Origin: Mycobacterium parmense
Lineage (GTDB): Bacteria > Actinomycetota > Actinomycetes > Mycobacteriales > Mycobacteriaceae
Direction: 5' to 3'
Assembly (NCBI RefSeq): GCF_010730575.1
Contig: NZ_AP022614.1
Location: 2,232,001 to 2,296,000 of the forward strand
DNA length: 64,000 bases
Below, piece by piece: positions 36,417-46,747 of this stretch. The notes under the pieces were generated by a model. That model was not told the DNA's origin, ran no database searches, and saw nothing but the letters and a program-made list of their open reading frames with translations. Numbering within the stretch: position 1 is the first letter of the stretch; each line of letters starts with the position of its first letter. Made by a program: the position numbers and the translations under genes.

Positions 36417-37766
36417 GTGGCCACCCTCGAGCAGACCCGCCAGCTGGTCACCGAGATTCCCGGTCCGGCGTCGCTGGAACTGACCAAACGCCGCGCCGCC
36501 GCGGTGTCCCACGGGGTCAACGTCTCGCTGCCGGTGTTCGTGGCCCGCGCCGGCGGCGGCATCATCGAGGACGTCGACGGCAACCGGCTGATCGACCTCG
36601 CGTCCGGTATCGCGGTGACCACCATCGGCAACTCGTCGCCCCGGGTGGTCGACGCGGTGCGGGCGCAGGTCGCCGAATTCACCCACACCTGCTTCATGGT
36701 GACGCCGTATGAGCAGTACGTCGCCGTCGCCGAGGAACTCAACAGGATCACTCCCGGCGCGGGCGAGAAACGCACGGTGCTGTTCAACTCCGGCGCCGAG
36801 GCGGTCGAGAACGCGGTCAAGGTGGCGCGCTCCTTCACCGGCAAGCCCGCCGTCGTCGCGTTCAACCACGCCTACCACGGCCGCACCAACCTCGCGATGG
36901 CGCTGACCGCCAAGTCGATGCCGTACAAGAGCGGTTTCGGCCCGTTCGCGCCGGAGGTCTACCGGGCGCCCCTGTCCTATCCCTACCGCGACGGGCTGCT
37001 CGACAAGGAGCTGGCCACCGACGGCGAAAAGGCCGCCGCGCGGGCGATCAGCGTCTTCGACAACCAGGTCGGCGCCGACAACCTGGCCGCGGTCATCATC
37101 GAGCCGATCGCCGGCGAGGGCGGGTTCATCGTCCCGGCGGAGGGTTTCCTGCCCAGCCTGCTCGAATGGTGCCGCAAGAAGGGCGTGGTCTTCATCGCCG
37201 ACGAGGTGCAGACCGGCTTCGCCCGCACCGGAGCGATGTTCGCCTGCCAGCACGAAGGCCCGGGCGGTCTGGAGCCCGACCTGATCTGCACCGCCAAGGG
37301 CATCGCCGACGGGTTGCCGCTGTCGGCGGTCACCGGCCGGGCGGAGGTCATGGACGCGCCGCACGTCGGCGGTTTGGGCGGTACGTTCGGCGGAAACCCG
37401 GTGGCGTGTGCGGCGGCGCTGGCCACGATCGCGACGATCGAGAACGACGGACTGGTGGAGCGCGCCCGGCAGCTGGAACGGGTGATCACCGAACCGCTGC
37501 TGCGTCTGCAGGCCGGGGACGACCGGATCGGCGACGTACGCGGCCGCGGCGCGATGATCGCCATCGAGCTGGTGAAATCCGGAACCGCCGAACCCGACGC
37601 GGAGCTGACCAAGAAGCTGTCCACCGCCGCCCACGCCGCCGGCGTCGTCGTGCTGACCTGCGGCATGTTCGGCAACGTCATCCGGCTGCTGCCGCCGTTG
37701 ACCATAAGCGACCAGCTGCTGGCCGAAGGCATCGATATCCTCGGCCGGCTCTTGGGCGACCTTTAG
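36417..37766 (+). CDS. gabT: 4-aminobutyrate aminotransferase
   Basis: 449 residues, class III PLP aminotransferase. Blocks include LFNSGAEAVENAVKVAR, the HAYHGRT region that stacks on PLP, FIADEVQTGFARTG, and the PLP lysine in ICTAKGIADGLP. It converts GABA and 2-oxoglutarate to succinate semialdehyde and glutamate. I chose the GTG at 36417 because GAGGAGG lies six bases before it and the start VATLEQ matches the known orthologue; the ATG six bases upstream sits directly against the ribosome site. Confidence 0.93.
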   Translation: MATLEQTRQLVTEIPGPASLELTKRRAAAVSHGVNVSLPVFVARAGGGIIEDVDGNRLIDLASGIAVTTIGNSSPRVVDAVRAQVAEFTHTCFMVTPYEQYVAVAEELNRITPGAGEKRTVLFNSGAEAVENAVKVARSFTGKPAVVAFNHAYHGRTNLAMALTAKSMPYKSGFGPFAPEVYRAPLSYPYRDGLLDKELATDGEKAAARAISVFDNQVGADNLAAVIIEPIAGEGGFIVPAEGFLPSLLEWCRKKGVVFIADEVQTGFARTGAMFACQHEGPGGLEPDLICTAKGIADGLPLSAVTGRAEVMDAPHVGGLGGTFGGNPVACAAALATIATIENDGLVERARQLERVITEPLLRLQAGDDRIGDVRGRGAMIAIELVKSGTAEPDAELTKKLSTAAHAAGVVVLTCGMFGNVIRLLPPLTISDQLLAEGIDILGRLLGDL

Positions 37767-37930
37767 TCAACCGGGGCCGCCCGGGTCACCCGCGGTGGCG
37801 TATCTCACAACTGAAGCCGAGCCGGCGCGTGGAGGAATACCTTTACTTTAGCTAACGTTCTAAATGTCGGCGCACGTAGCGCCCAAAAAGCACTTATTTG
37901 CGCACTGATTTCAGGCAAGGGGAACCGTTT

Positions 37931-40900
37931 ATGTCGACCATCAACCACGAAGAGTGGCTCGCACGCCGCGTCGAGGAACTGACCGCCAACGACCCCCAGT
38001 TCGCCGCGGCCCGGCCCGACCAGACGATCACCGACGCCCTCGAGCAGCCCGGTATGCGGCTGCCGCAGGTCATCCAGACGGTGCTGGACGGCTACGCCGA
38101 CCGACCGGCGTTGGGCCAGCGCGCGGCGGAGTTCGTCACGGACCCTGCGACGGGCCGCACCTCGTTGGAGCTGCTCCCCCGCTTCGACACCATCACCTAC
38201 GGCGAGCTGGGTGAGCGCGTCGGCGCACTCGGACGCGCGCTGGCCGACGGCCCGGTGGGCCCCGGCGACCGCGTCTGCGTGCTGGGCTTCAACAGCGTCG
38301 ACTACGCGACCATCGACATGGCGCTCGGCCAGATCGGCGCCGTGTCGGTGCCGCTGCAGACCGGCGCGTCGATAACCGGACTGCAGCCGATCGTGGCCGA
38401 GACCGAGCCCGCCGTGATCGCGGCGAGCGTCGATCAGCTGCCCGACGCCGTGGAGCTCATCCGCACCGGGCCCGCACCGACCACGCTGATCGTGTTCGAC
38501 TACCACCCCGAGGTCGACGAGCAGCGCGAGGCGGTCGAGACCGCCCAGGCGAGGCTCGAGGGCACCGGGGTCGGCCTCGAGACCCTGGCCGACGTGCTCG
38601 AGCGGGGTAGGTCGCTGCCCGCGGCGCCGCCGTCCGGGGCGGCCGACGACTCCGAAAACCCTCTGGCGCTGCTGATCTACACCTCCGGCAGCACCGGCGC
38701 GCCCAAGGGCGCCATGTACCCGCAGAGCAACGTCGGCAAGATGTGGCGCCGCGGCAGCAAGAACTGGTTCGGCGAGAGCGCCGCGTCGATCACGCTCAAC
38801 TTCATGCCGATGAGCCACGTCATGGGCCGCGGCATCCTCTACGGCACCCTCGGCAACGGCGGCACCGCCTACTTCGCGGCCCGCAGCGACCTGTCCACCC
38901 TGCTCGAGGACCTCGAGCTGGTGCGTCCCACCGAGCTGAACTTCGTCCCGCGCATCTGGGAGACCCTGTTCGGCGAGTTCCAGCGCCAGGTCGAGCGGCG
39001 GCTCACCGACGAGGGCGACCGCCGAGCAGTCGAGACGGAGGTTCTGGCCGAGCAGCGCCAGTACCTGCTGGGTGGGCGCTTCATCTTCGCGATGACGGGC
39101 TCGGCGCCCATCTCCCCCGAACTGCGGAACTGGGTCGAGTCCCTGCTCGAGATGCACCTGATGGACGGCTACGGCTCCACCGAGGCCGGGATGGTGCTGT
39201 TCGACGGCGAGGTCCAGCGCCCGCCGGTGGTCGACTACAAGCTGGTCGACGTGCCGGACCTGGGCTACTTCCGCACCGACCGGCCGCATCCGCGCGGCGA
39301 GCTCCTGTTGCGGACCGAGAACATGTTCCCGGGCTACTACAAGCGGGCCGAGACCACCGCGAACGTGTTCGACGAGGACGGCTACTACCGGACGGGCGAC
39401 GTCTTCGCCGAGGTCGCCCCCGACCGGCTCGTCTACGTCGACCGCCGCAACAACGTGCTCAAACTCGCGCAGGGCGAGTTCGTCACCCTGGCCAAGCTCG
39501 AGGCGGAGTTCGGCAACAGCCCGCTGATCCGGCAGATCTACGTGTACGGCAACAGCGCGCAGCCCTACCTGCTGGCGGTCGTGGTGCCCACCGAGGAGGC
39601 CCTGGCTCAGGGCGACCCCGAGTCGCTCAAGCCGAGGATCGCCGACTCGCTGCAGACCGTCGCACGGCAGGCCAACCTCCGGTCCTACGAGGTGCCGCGC
39701 GACTTCATCATCGAGACCACACCGTTCAGCCTGGAAAACGGCCTGCTGACCGGCATCCGCAAGCTGGCGTGGCCCAAGCTCAAGCAGCACTACGGCGAGC
39801 GCCTGGAGCAGCTCTACGCCGACCTGGCGCAGGGACAGGCCAACGAGCTGGCCGAGCTGCGGCGCAGCGGCGCCGACGCGCCGGCGCTGCAGACTGTGAC
39901 CCGGGCCGCGGCCGCGATGCTCGGCGCCGCGACCAGTGAGCTGACGCCCGACGCCCACTTCACCGACCTGGGCGGCGACTCGTTGTCGGCGTTGACTTTC
40001 GGAAACCTGCTGCGCGAGATCTACGACATCGACGTGCCGGTGGGTGTGATCGTCAGCCCGGCCAGTGACCTGGCGGCCATCGCCAAGTACATCGAGGGCG
40101 AGCGCGAGGGCACCAAACGACCCACCTTCGCCGCCGTGCACGGTCGCGGCGCGACCGAGGTGCACGCCGGTGACCTCACCCTGGACAAGTTCCTCGAGGC
40201 CGAGACGCTGGCCGCCGCGCCCGGGCTGCCCAAGCCGACCGCCGAGGTGCGGACGGTGCTGTTGACCGGAGCCACCGGCTTCCTGGGCCGCTACCTGGCC
40301 TTGGAATGGCTCGAGCGGATGGACCTGGTCGACGGCAAGGTGATCGCCCTGGTGCGCGCCAAGTCCGACGAGGAGGCGCGGGCCCGGCTGGACAAGACAT
40401 TCGGCGCGGGTTCTCCTGAAGGAGACCCCAAGCTGCTGGCGCACTACCGCGACCTCGCGGCCGACCACCTCGAGGTCATCGCCGGTGACAAGGGCGAGGC
40501 CAACCTGGGCCTGGACCAGCAGACCTGGCAGCGGCTGGCCGACACCGTCGACCTGATCGTCGACCCGGCGGCCCTGGTGAACCACGTCCTGCCGTACAGC
40601 GAGCTGTTCGGTCCCAACGCGCTGGGCACCGCCGAGCTGATCCGGATCGCGCTGACCACGAAGCTCAAGCCGTACACCTACGTGTCGACGATCGGGGTGG
40701 GCGACCAGATCAAGCCCGGCGAGTTCGTCGAGGACGCCGACATCCGGCAGATCAGCGCGACCCGCGCGATCAACGACACCTACGCCAACGGCTATGGCAA
40801 CAGCAAGTGGGCCGGCGAGGTGCTGCTGCGCGAGGCGCACGACCTGTGCGGCCTGCCGGTCGCGGTGTTCCGCTGCGACATGATCCTGGCCGACACCACC

Positions 40901-41458
40901 TACGCCGGCCAGCTCAACCTGCCGGACATGTTCACCCGGCTGATGCTGAGCCTGGTGGCCAGCGGCATCGCACCCGGTTCCTTCTACGAGCTGGACGCCG
41001 AGGGCAAGCGGCAGCGCTCCCACTACGACGGCCTGCCGGTGGAGTTCATCGCCGCGGCGATCTCGACCCTCGGCGCGCAGTCCGAGTCCCCCGAGGGTTT
41101 CCGGACCTACCACGTGATGAACCCGTATGACGACGGCATCGGCCTCGACGAGTACGTCGACTGGCTCATCGAGGCCGGCTACTCGATCGAGCGCATCGCC
41201 GACTACTCCGAATGGCTGCGGCGGTTCGAGACGTCGCTGCGGGCCCTGCCGGAACGGCAACGTCAGTACTCGCTGCTGCCGCTGCTGCACAACTACCAGC
41301 AACCCGACCAGCCGATCAACGGGTCGATGGCCCCGACCGACCGGTTCCGCGCGGCGGTGCAAGAGGCGAAAATCGGCCCCGACAAAGACATCCCGCATGT
41401 CTCGGCGCCGATCATCGTCAAGTACGTCACCGACCTGCAGCTGCTCGGACTGCTCTAA
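37931..41458 (+). CDS. car: Carboxylic acid reductase (FadD9-type)
   Basis: 1175 residues, three domains. The adenylation domain (about 1-650) has [15 protein letters not shown]. The carrier domain (about 655-740) has the phosphopantetheine site GGDSLSAL. The C-terminal NADPH reductase (about 765-1175) has [14 protein letters not shown] and the YGNSKW catalytic Tyr/Lys. It activates carboxylic acids with ATP and reduces them to aldehydes. It needs a separate phosphopantetheinyl transferase, not in this window. The ATG at 37931 is preceded by AAGGGGA. The 164-base gap upstream is AT-rich and likely holds the promoter. A strong terminator follows. Confidence 0.95.
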   Translation: MSTINHEEWLARRVEELTANDPQFAAARPDQTITDALEQPGMRLPQVIQTVLDGYADRPALGQRAAEFVTDPATGRTSLELLPRFDTITYGELGERVGALGRALADGPVGPGDRVCVLGFNSVDYATIDMALGQIGAVSVPLQTGASITGLQPIVAETEPAVIAASVDQLPDAVELIRTGPAPTTLIVFDYHPEVDEQREAVETAQARLEGTGVGLETLADVLERGRSLPAAPPSGAADDSENPLALLIYTSGSTGAPKGAMYPQSNVGKMWRRGSKNWFGESAASITLNFMPMSHVMGRGILYGTLGNGGTAYFAARSDLSTLLEDLELVRPTELNFVPRIWETLFGEFQRQVERRLTDEGDRRAVETEVLAEQRQYLLGGRFIFAMTGSAPISPELRNWVESLLEMHLMDGYGSTEAGMVLFDGEVQRPPVVDYKLVDVPDLGYFRTDRPHPRGELLLRTENMFPGYYKRAETTANVFDEDGYYRTGDVFAEVAPDRLVYVDRRNNVLKLAQGEFVTLAKLEAEFGNSPLIRQIYVYGNSAQPYLLAVVVPTEEALAQGDPESLKPRIADSLQTVARQANLRSYEVPRDFIIETTPFSLENGLLTGIRKLAWPKLKQHYGERLEQLYADLAQGQANELAELRRSGADAPALQTVTRAAAAMLGAATSELTPDAHFTDLGGDSLSALTFGNLLREIYDIDVPVGVIVSPASDLAAIAKYIEGEREGTKRPTFAAVHGRGATEVHAGDLTLDKFLEAETLAAAPGLPKPTAEVRTVLLTGATGFLGRYLALEWLERMDLVDGKVIALVRAKSDEEARARLDKTFGAGSPEGDPKLLAHYRDLAADHLEVIAGDKGEANLGLDQQTWQRLADTVDLIVDPAALVNHVLPYSELFGPNALGTAELIRIALTTKLKPYTYVSTIGVGDQIKPGEFVEDADIRQISATRAINDTYANGYGNSKWAGEVLLREAHDLCGLPVAVFRCDMILADTTYAGQLNLPDMFTRLMLSLVASGIAPGSFYELDAEGKRQRSHYDGLPVEFIAAAISTLGAQSESPEGFRTYHVMNPYDDGIGLDEYVDWLIEAGYSIERIADYSEWLRRFETSLRALPERQRQYSLLPLLHNYQQPDQPINGSMAPTDRFRAAVQEAKIGPDKDIPHVSAPIIVKYVTDLQLLGLL

Positions 41459-41470
41459 GGCCGCAGAAAC

Positions 41471-41504
41471 GAACCGCCCAGACCCCTCGTGGGCTGGGCG
41501 GTTC
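41471..41504 (+). terminator. Strong stem-loop terminator after car
   Basis: GAACCGCCCAG at 41471-41481 pairs perfectly with CTGGGCGGTTC at 41494-41504. An inner CCC/GGG pair extends the stem around a short CTCGT loop. There is no long T-run, which is normal for mycobacterial terminators. It lies between the convergent car and membrane-protein genes and could serve both strands. Confidence 0.8.
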
Positions 41505-41518
41505 GCTGTGCGCGCGGA

Positions 41519-42208
41519 TCAGCGCTGCGGGTGTGGCCAGCGCAGATATGCGGCGCCCGATCCCGCGTTGGCGCCGGCGCGCTGGCGGCGCCACCCGCGC
41601 TTCGGCTCGGTCCCCGGGGCCCGCGGCTTGGTCAGCGCGCTCGAGGACACCTCGGGCGCCTCGACCACCGAGTCCCGGTACGGCTCGACGGTCGGCATCG
41701 AACCGGCCGCGTACGCAGGCTCGACCGATTGCACGTCGCGCGCCAGGCGCACCGCCGTGCGTGCCAGCACCACGCCGCCGACGAAGATGATCAGCGCGCC
41801 CAGGCCCGAGAAGTAGGACACCTCGAGCACCGCGCGCTTGCGTTCGGTGGCGGCGACGGGGTCACCGGCGGAGCCGATGCCCAGCAGCGGAGCGACCTGC
41901 TCGCCCACCACGAACCAGGCGCCGGCCAGCACCGCCAGCCAGCCGCCGAGTACCGCGGTGGCGCGGTTCGCCGCGACGATCAGCAGCAGGCCGCCGACCA
42001 CGGTGGCGGCGCCGGGCAGCACCTCGAGCCAGCCACGGGCCGACGTCCACGCCCAGTCCCGGTCGGGCGTGTAGGCGAAATCGAAGCGGGGACCGACGAA
42101 CGGGATCAAAGCGCCCCAGGCACCCAGAATGACCAGGAGCACTCCGCTGATCGCGCCACGCGAACGCGGCATCCTCAGCCCCCCGGCGCGGTCGTACTCG
42201 TTTCTCAT
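41519..42208 (-). CDS. Four-TM mycobacterial membrane protein of unknown function
   Basis: 229 residues. Four hydrophobic segments (ISGVLLVILGAWGALIPFVG; LPGAATVVGGLLLIVAA; LGGWLAVLAGAWFVVG; LGALIIFVGGVVLARTA) are followed by a basic, Pro/Arg-rich cytoplasmic tail of about 70 residues. FDFAYTPDRDWAWTSARGWLE between helices 1 and 2 is a conserved pattern in mycobacteria, but no function is known to me. An ATG (MPRSRG) 12 codons in is an alternative start. It occupies the place where M. tuberculosis has PE_PGRS44. Confidence 0.72.
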   Translation of the reverse strand: MRNEYDRAGGLRMPRSRGAISGVLLVILGAWGALIPFVGPRFDFAYTPDRDWAWTSARGWLEVLPGAATVVGGLLLIVAANRATAVLGGWLAVLAGAWFVVGEQVAPLLGIGSAGDPVAATERKRAVLEVSYFSGLGALIIFVGGVVLARTAVRLARDVQSVEPAYAAGSMPTVEPYRDSVVEAPEVSSSALTKPRAPGTEPKRGWRRQRAGANAGSGAAYLRWPHPQR

Positions 42209-42304
42209 GGCATCTCCTTGCTAGATACAGGCACCAGACGGGTACCCCTCGCGCTCCGGCGATAACCGGGCGGGGGTTGCGCGGGAGAAAGCCGCCGGGC
42301 GTCG

Positions 42305-43366
42305 CTAGTCGAACAGACCGGGCTGACCGAGCCCGGTGACGCCGGCGGGCGGGGTCATGCCCAGGTGCGTCCAGGCGAGCGCGGTGGCCACCCGGCCCCG
42401 CGGCGTCCGCGCCATCATGCCCGCGCGCACCAGGAACGGCTCGCAGACCTCTTCGACCGTGGCGGCCTCCTCGCCGACCGCGACCGCCAGCGTCGACACC
42501 CCGACCGGGCCGCCGCCGAAGCTGCGGGTCAGCGCGGTCAGCACCGCCCGGTCCAGCCGGTCGAGGCCCAGCTCGTCGACGTCGTAGACCTCGAGCGCGG
42601 CCTTGGCGACGTCGCGGGTGATGACGCCGTCGGCGCGCACCTCGGCGAAGTCGCGGACCCGGCGCAGCAGCCGGTTGGCGATCCGCGGGGTGCCCCGCGA
42701 GCGCCGGGCGATCTCCGCGGCGGCCTCTGCGCCGACCTCGATGCCCAGGATGCCGGCCGACCGGGCCAGCACCCGCTCGAGTTCGGCGGGCTCGTAGAAG
42801 TCCATGTGTGCGGTGAAGCCGAACCGGTCGCGCAGCGGGCCGGTCAGCGCGCCGGACCGGGTGGTGGCGCCGACCAGCGTGAACGGTGCCACCTCCAGCG
42901 GGATCGACGTCGCCCCGGGCCCCTTGCCGACCACCACGTCGACGCGGAAGTCCTCCATGGCCAGGTAGAGCATCTCCTCGGCGGGCCGGGCGATGCGGTG
43001 GATCTCGTCGATGAAGAGCACGTCGTGCTCGACCAGGTTGGACAGCATCGCGGCCAGGTCGCCGGCCCGCTCGAGCGCGGGACCCGACGTCACCCGCAGC
43101 GAGGAGCCGAGCTCGGCCGCGATGATCATCGCCAGCGACGTCTTGCCCAGCCCCGGCGGGCCGGACAGCAGGATGTGATCGGGTGTGCCGCCGCGGTTCT
43201 TGGCGCCCTCGATCACCAGCTGCAGCTGTTCGCGGACCCGCGGCTGGCCGATGAACTCCTGCAGGGTCCGCGGCCGCAGGCTGCCGTCGACGTCGCCCTC
43301 GCCGACGGCCAGCGTCGGGGAGACGTCGCGGTCGGCGTAGGGGTCCTCGTCGTCGTCCTCGGTCAC
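42305..43366 (-). CDS. ruvB: Holliday junction branch-migration ATPase RuvB
   Basis: 353 residues. Walker A is GPPGLGKTS, Walker B is LFIDEIHR, sensor 1 is VGATTRSG, and a C-terminal winged helix covers about 270-350. RuvB hexamers drive branch migration of Holliday junctions together with RuvA. It overlaps the ruvA stop by four bases in the order ruvC-ruvA-ruvB, so all three share the SOS-like promoter upstream of ruvC. Confidence 0.97.
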   Translation of the reverse strand: MTEDDDEDPYADRDVSPTLAVGEGDVDGSLRPRTLQEFIGQPRVREQLQLVIEGAKNRGGTPDHILLSGPPGLGKTSLAMIIAAELGSSLRVTSGPALERAGDLAAMLSNLVEHDVLFIDEIHRIARPAEEMLYLAMEDFRVDVVVGKGPGATSIPLEVAPFTLVGATTRSGALTGPLRDRFGFTAHMDFYEPAELERVLARSAGILGIEVGAEAAAEIARRSRGTPRIANRLLRRVRDFAEVRADGVITRDVAKAALEVYDVDELGLDRLDRAVLTALTRSFGGGPVGVSTLAVAVGEEAATVEEVCEPFLVRAGMMARTPRGRVATALAWTHLGMTPPAGVTGLGQPGLFD

Positions 43367-43959
43367 CGCGACTTCCCCAGCAAAGACAACGCGGCCCGCA
43401 GCGCACCGGACGTCGTGGCGTCGCGATCGTCGGCCAGCACCTTGTCGGTGGCCTCCTCGGCCTGCTTCACCGCGAAGCCCAGACCCACCAGGGCCTCCAC
43501 CACCGGACCGCGCACCGCATGGCCGTTGGTCGCCGCGCTCGCCGGCGCCGCGCCGGTCGCGGGACCGATCTTGTCGCGCAGTTCCAGCACCATGCGCTCG
43601 GCGCCGCGTTTGCCGATGCCGGGCACCCGGGTCAGCGCGGCGACGTCGCCGTCGTGCAGCGCCTGGCGCAGCGCCGCGGCGTCGTGCACGGCCAGCGTGG
43701 CCATCGCCAGCCGGGGGCCCACCCCGGACACCGACAGCAGGGTCGTGAACAGGTCGCGGGTCTCGGTGTCGGGAAACCCGTAGAGCGTCATCGAGTCCTC
43801 GCGCACGATCATCGCGGTGATGAGCCTGGCCTCGGTGCCGGTTCGCAGCGTCGCCAGGGTCGACGGCGTCGCGTTCACGCGGTAGCCGACGCCGGCCGCC
43901 TCGATCACCGCGTGATCGAGCGCGATGCCGAGCACCTCGCCGCGCACCGAGGCGATCAC
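43363..43959 (-). CDS. ruvA: Holliday junction DNA-binding protein RuvA
   Basis: 198 residues. An N-terminal OB fold ([20 protein letters not shown]), two helix-hairpin-helix motifs ([38 protein letters not shown]) and a C-terminal RuvB-binding domain. Tetramers hold the junction open for RuvB. Its start overlaps the ruvC stop and its stop overlaps the ruvB start, four bases each. Confidence 0.96.
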   Translation of the reverse strand: MIASVRGEVLGIALDHAVIEAAGVGYRVNATPSTLATLRTGTEARLITAMIVREDSMTLYGFPDTETRDLFTTLLSVSGVGPRLAMATLAVHDAAALRQALHDGDVAALTRVPGIGKRGAERMVLELRDKIGPATGAAPASAATNGHAVRGPVVEALVGLGFAVKQAEEATDKVLADDRDATTSGALRAALSLLGKSR

Positions 43960-44531
43960 CGGGCGGCCCCGCGCTTGGCCTCGACCTGGGCGACCTTGGC
44001 CAGGTAGGTGTTTCGCTGCCGCGCGGCCTGCGCCTGCGCGGCGGCCATCCGCTCGATCATCGGCGCCCGCCAGCAGTGGCAGATGGCCAGCGCGAGCGCG
44101 TCGGCCGCGTCGGCCGGTGTCGGTTTAGCCTGCAGCGCAAGGATTTTGGTGACCATCGCGGTCACCTGCGCCTTGTCGGCGGCGCCGTTGCCGGTGACCG
44201 CGGCCTTGACCTCGCTGGGCGTGTGGAAGTGCACGTCGATGCCGCGCCTGGCGGCCGCCACCGCGACCACGCCGCCGGCCTGCGCGGTGCCCATCACCGT
44301 CGTCACGTTGTGCTGGGAGAACACCCGCTCGATGGCCACCACGTCCGGCTGGTGCGTGGCCAGCCAGTGCTCGACGGCGTCGCTGATGGCCAGCAACCGC
44401 AGGGGCACCGGCGCGTCCGACGGGGTGCGCACCACGTCGACGTCCAGCGCGACGACGGTGCGCCCGCGACCGCTCTCGATCACCGACAGCCCGCATCGGG
44501 TCAGCCCGGGGTCGACGCCCATCACCCGCAT
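43956..44531 (-). CDS. ruvC: Holliday junction resolvase RuvC
   Basis: 191 residues. The N-terminal active-site strand [17 protein letters not shown] holds the first catalytic Asp, a Glu follows in VVAIERVF, and the final acidic residues lie in [13 protein letters not shown]. RuvC cuts Holliday junctions. First gene of the ruvCAB operon, with an SOS-like box 17 bases upstream of its start. Confidence 0.96.
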   Translation of the reverse strand: MRVMGVDPGLTRCGLSVIESGRGRTVVALDVDVVRTPSDAPVPLRLLAISDAVEHWLATHQPDVVAIERVFSQHNVTTVMGTAQAGGVVAVAAARRGIDVHFHTPSEVKAAVTGNGAADKAQVTAMVTKILALQAKPTPADAADALALAICHCWRAPMIERMAAAQAQAARQRNTYLAKVAQVEAKRGAAR

Positions 44532-44547
44532 TGCCCGCTCCCACCTC

Positions 44548-44563
44548 TAGAACAGCTGTTCGA
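44548..44563. promoter_or_regulatory. SOS-like (LexA) box upstream of ruvC
   Basis: TAGAACAGCTGTTCGA matches the mycobacterial LexA consensus TCGAAC-N4-GTTCGA at all but one of the fixed positions and is nearly palindromic. It lies 17 bases before the ruvC start. LexA control of ruvC is known in M. tuberculosis, so DNA-damage induction of ruvCAB is likely. Confidence 0.8.
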
Positions 44564-44691
44564 TAGCGTAACGGGCCGCCTCGACGCCGCCGGACAGGAC
44601 ACGCGGCCGCGGGGCCGCTTCTTTCCCGACCCCCCGGCCCACAAAATGCTGTTATCTTAAGGCGCTTGTTTGCCCGACCCGGAGGGTGCGC

Positions 44692-45312
44692 ATGGGGACG
44701 CTGCTGGTCGTTGTCGCCGCCGTGCTGTTCATCGCGTCCGTCGTGGTCCTGGTCGTCGCTTTGCGGCGGCCGCGGGGACCCGGCGGGAGGGCGGGCCGGA
44801 CGCCCGGGCGCACAGACCCGCTGGCGTTCAACGCGATGCCCCAGTTCGGCCCGCGGCAACTCGGCCCCGGCGCGATTGTCAGCTACGGCGGCATCGACTA
44901 CGTCGTCCGCGGGTCCGTCACCTACCGCGAGGGGCCGTTCGTGTGGTGGGAGCACCTGCTCGAGGGCGGCGACCAGCCGCTGTGGTTCAGCGTCGAGGAG
45001 GACGACGGGCGCCTCGAGCTCGCGATGTGGGTCAGCCGCAAAGGCCTCGACCTGCAGCCGGGCGGCCCGTACGTCGTCGACGGCGTGACCTTCCACGAGA
45101 CGGAGCGCGGTCGCGCCTCCTACACCACCGAGGGCACGACGGGCCTGCCGGCGGGCGGGGAGATGGAGTTCATCGACTGCGCCGACGCCGACGGGAGCGC
45201 CCTGCTCTCGTTCGAGCGCTGGGCCCCGGACACCCCGTGGGAAGTGTCGACGGGCAAGCCCGTGTTGACCGGCGAGCTCACCGTCTACCCGGCGCCTCCG
45301 CCGTCGGCCTAG
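44692..45312 (+). CDS. DUF4178 membrane-anchored protein, Rv2597-like
   Basis: 206 residues. One N-terminal membrane helix (TLLVVVAAVLFIASVVVLVV), a short basic linker, then a DUF4178 beta-rich domain (LGPGAIVSYGGIDYVVRGSV; WWEHLLEGGDQPLWFSVEED). The ATG at 44692 has GGAGG six bases upstream; a GTG at 44686 is too close to it. First gene of a five-gene operon ending with the spermidine-synthase-like gene. DUF4178 proteins recur with DUF350 and polyamine genes in membrane-stress contexts. Confidence 0.82.
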   Translation: MGTLLVVVAAVLFIASVVVLVVALRRPRGPGGRAGRTPGRTDPLAFNAMPQFGPRQLGPGAIVSYGGIDYVVRGSVTYREGPFVWWEHLLEGGDQPLWFSVEEDDGRLELAMWVSRKGLDLQPGGPYVVDGVTFHETERGRASYTTEGTTGLPAGGEMEFIDCADADGSALLSFERWAPDTPWEVSTGKPVLTGELTVYPAPPPSA

Positions 45313-45330
45313 GACTCGGGGGACCTCTCG

Positions 45331-45831
45331 GTGCCGCTTCATCAGCTCGTCGTGACGCCGACGGACGTCTGCGGCCAAAACCTCGGGCTCGCGCTCAACA
45401 CCCCCGCCCCGGCCCCGCTGGCCGCCTCCCGCCTGGTTCACCCGGCCGGCGGCGCGCTGCGGCTCGGGGTGCTCGGCGCCTCCCACGTCGTCACCGTCGA
45501 GCATGCGGCGGGCCGGTTCAGTGAGCAGGTCTCCTGCGTTGCCCGCGAGCTGGGCACCGACCTGCCGGCGCGCACCGGCGCACCCGGCTACCTTCTCGAA
45601 TCCCGGACCGACACCTACGACCGGGCCGCGTTCCGCCGGATCGCGGCCGCCCTGCGCGAGCGCTGCGAGCGCCGGGGGTGGCTCGGCGGGACATTCCCCG
45701 GAGACGACGCCGCGCTGACCGCGCTGGCCGCCGAGCCCGACGGCAGCGGGTGGCGGTGGCAGACCTGGCACCTGTATCCGGGGCGCTCGGGCGGCGACAT
45801 CGTCCGCACGGCCAGCCGGTGGCGCCCGTGA
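45331..45831 (+). CDS. DUF2617 protein, Rv2598-like
   Basis: 166 residues from a GTG at 45331. Soluble, with [20 protein letters not shown] at the start and [19 protein letters not shown] at the end, the pattern of DUF2617. No catalytic motif is apparent. Its stop overlaps the start of the next gene (GTGA). Position and length match the Rv2597-Rv2601 operon. Confidence 0.8.
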   Translation: MPLHQLVVTPTDVCGQNLGLALNTPAPAPLAASRLVHPAGGALRLGVLGASHVVTVEHAAGRFSEQVSCVARELGTDLPARTGAPGYLLESRTDTYDRAAFRRIAAALRERCERRGWLGGTFPGDDAALTALAAEPDGSGWRWQTWHLYPGRSGGDIVRTASRWRP

Positions 45832-46259
45832 GCCGCAACCGCCTGTTCGTGATCGCCGCCGGGCTGGCGGTCGCCGCGACCGTGTGCCTGGTGTTCGGGA
45901 TCGTGTTGCTCAACAAGGACATCGCGTCCTACATCGCGAGCCACTATCGCGAGTACTCACACGACGTGAACGGCACGCGCTACGTCTGCACCGGTGCGCC
46001 CGACGACGTCGCCGACACGCTCGCGGACTATCAGGCACCCCAGGCGCGCGCCTCCAGCGGCAACAGCGAGTACCTGCGCTACAGCAACAACATCGTCATC
46101 GTCGGCCCCGACGGCGAGCGCCCGTGCAGCATCCGCGTCGAGTCCCTGAGCGCCGGATACAGCCACGGCGCGTTCATCTTCCTCGGCCCCGGATTCAGCC
46201 CCGGCTCCCCTTCGGGCGGCGCGGGCGGCACCCCCGGCGGCCCCGGGGGGACCAAATAA
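45828..46259 (+). CDS. DUF4247 secreted or membrane-anchored protein, Rv2599-like
   Basis: 143 residues. The N-terminus is a signal peptide or anchor ([20 protein letters not shown]). The outside domain contains [20 protein letters not shown], an [10 protein letters not shown] strand and a second Cys in [10 protein letters not shown] that could pair with the first. The tail is Gly/Pro/Ser-rich. The GTG start overlaps the previous stop. Function unknown; DUF4247 is part of this conserved operon. Confidence 0.78.
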   Translation: MSRNRLFVIAAGLAVAATVCLVFGIVLLNKDIASYIASHYREYSHDVNGTRYVCTGAPDDVADTLADYQAPQARASSGNSEYLRYSNNIVIVGPDGERPCSIRVESLSAGYSHGAFIFLGPGFSPGSPSGGAGGTPGGPGGTK

Positions 46260-46291
46260 CCGGCAAGATCCCCATCTCTGAGGAGGCAACC

Positions 46292-46747
46292 ATGTACCTG
46301 GCCGTCGAGATCGGAACCATCGATCTCAATCCCGTCTTCAAAGGCGTCCTCGCGACCATCCTGTACTTCGCCGTCGGCATGGCCGTCCTGATCGTCGGCT
46401 TCTTCATGGTCGACCTGCTCACCCCGGGCAATCTGCGCCGGCTGGTGTTCATCGATCGGCGGCCCAACGCCGTCGTCATCGCCTGCGCGATGTACGTCGC
46501 GCTCACCACCGTGATCATCAGCGCGATCGTCAATTCCTACAGCCAGCTGGGTCAGGGGCTCCTCGGCGTGGCGGTGTACGGGCTGATGGGGGTGGTGCTG
46601 CTGGGCGTCGCGCTGCTGAGCGTGCACGTGTTGATCCCGGGCGACTTCCACGAGCACGTCGACGAGCCGGAACTGCACCCCGGGTCTTTCGCGGTGGCGC
46701 TGATGCTGCTGGCCGTCGGAGGGGTCACCGCCGCGGCGGTCTCATGA
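46292..46747 (+). CDS. DUF350 membrane protein, Rv2600-like
   Basis: 151 residues with four membrane helices ([80 protein letters not shown]). This is the DUF350 (YjfL) pattern, with [13 protein letters not shown] after helix 1. AGGAGG lies upstream of the ATG, and the stop overlaps the speE start (ATGA). YjfL-type proteins accompany polyamine genes in several bacteria; the mechanism is unknown. Confidence 0.82.
   Translation: MYLAVEIGTIDLNPVFKGVLATILYFAVGMAVLIVGFFMVDLLTPGNLRRLVFIDRRPNAVVIACAMYVALTTVIISAIVNSYSQLGQGLLGVAVYGLMGVVLLGVALLSVHVLIPGDFHEHVDEPELHPGSFAVALMLLAVGGVTAAAVS

Noticed and set aside
37845..37870. Possible IdeR iron box upstream of car (TTAGCTAAC)
   Set aside because: Only part of the 19-bp consensus matches, and one base is missing from the centre.
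37805..41398. A 1197-codon open frame antisense to car
   Set aside because: It mirrors the highly biased GC-rich codons of car; the plus-strand protein has complete catalytic motifs, so the antisense frame is a shadow.
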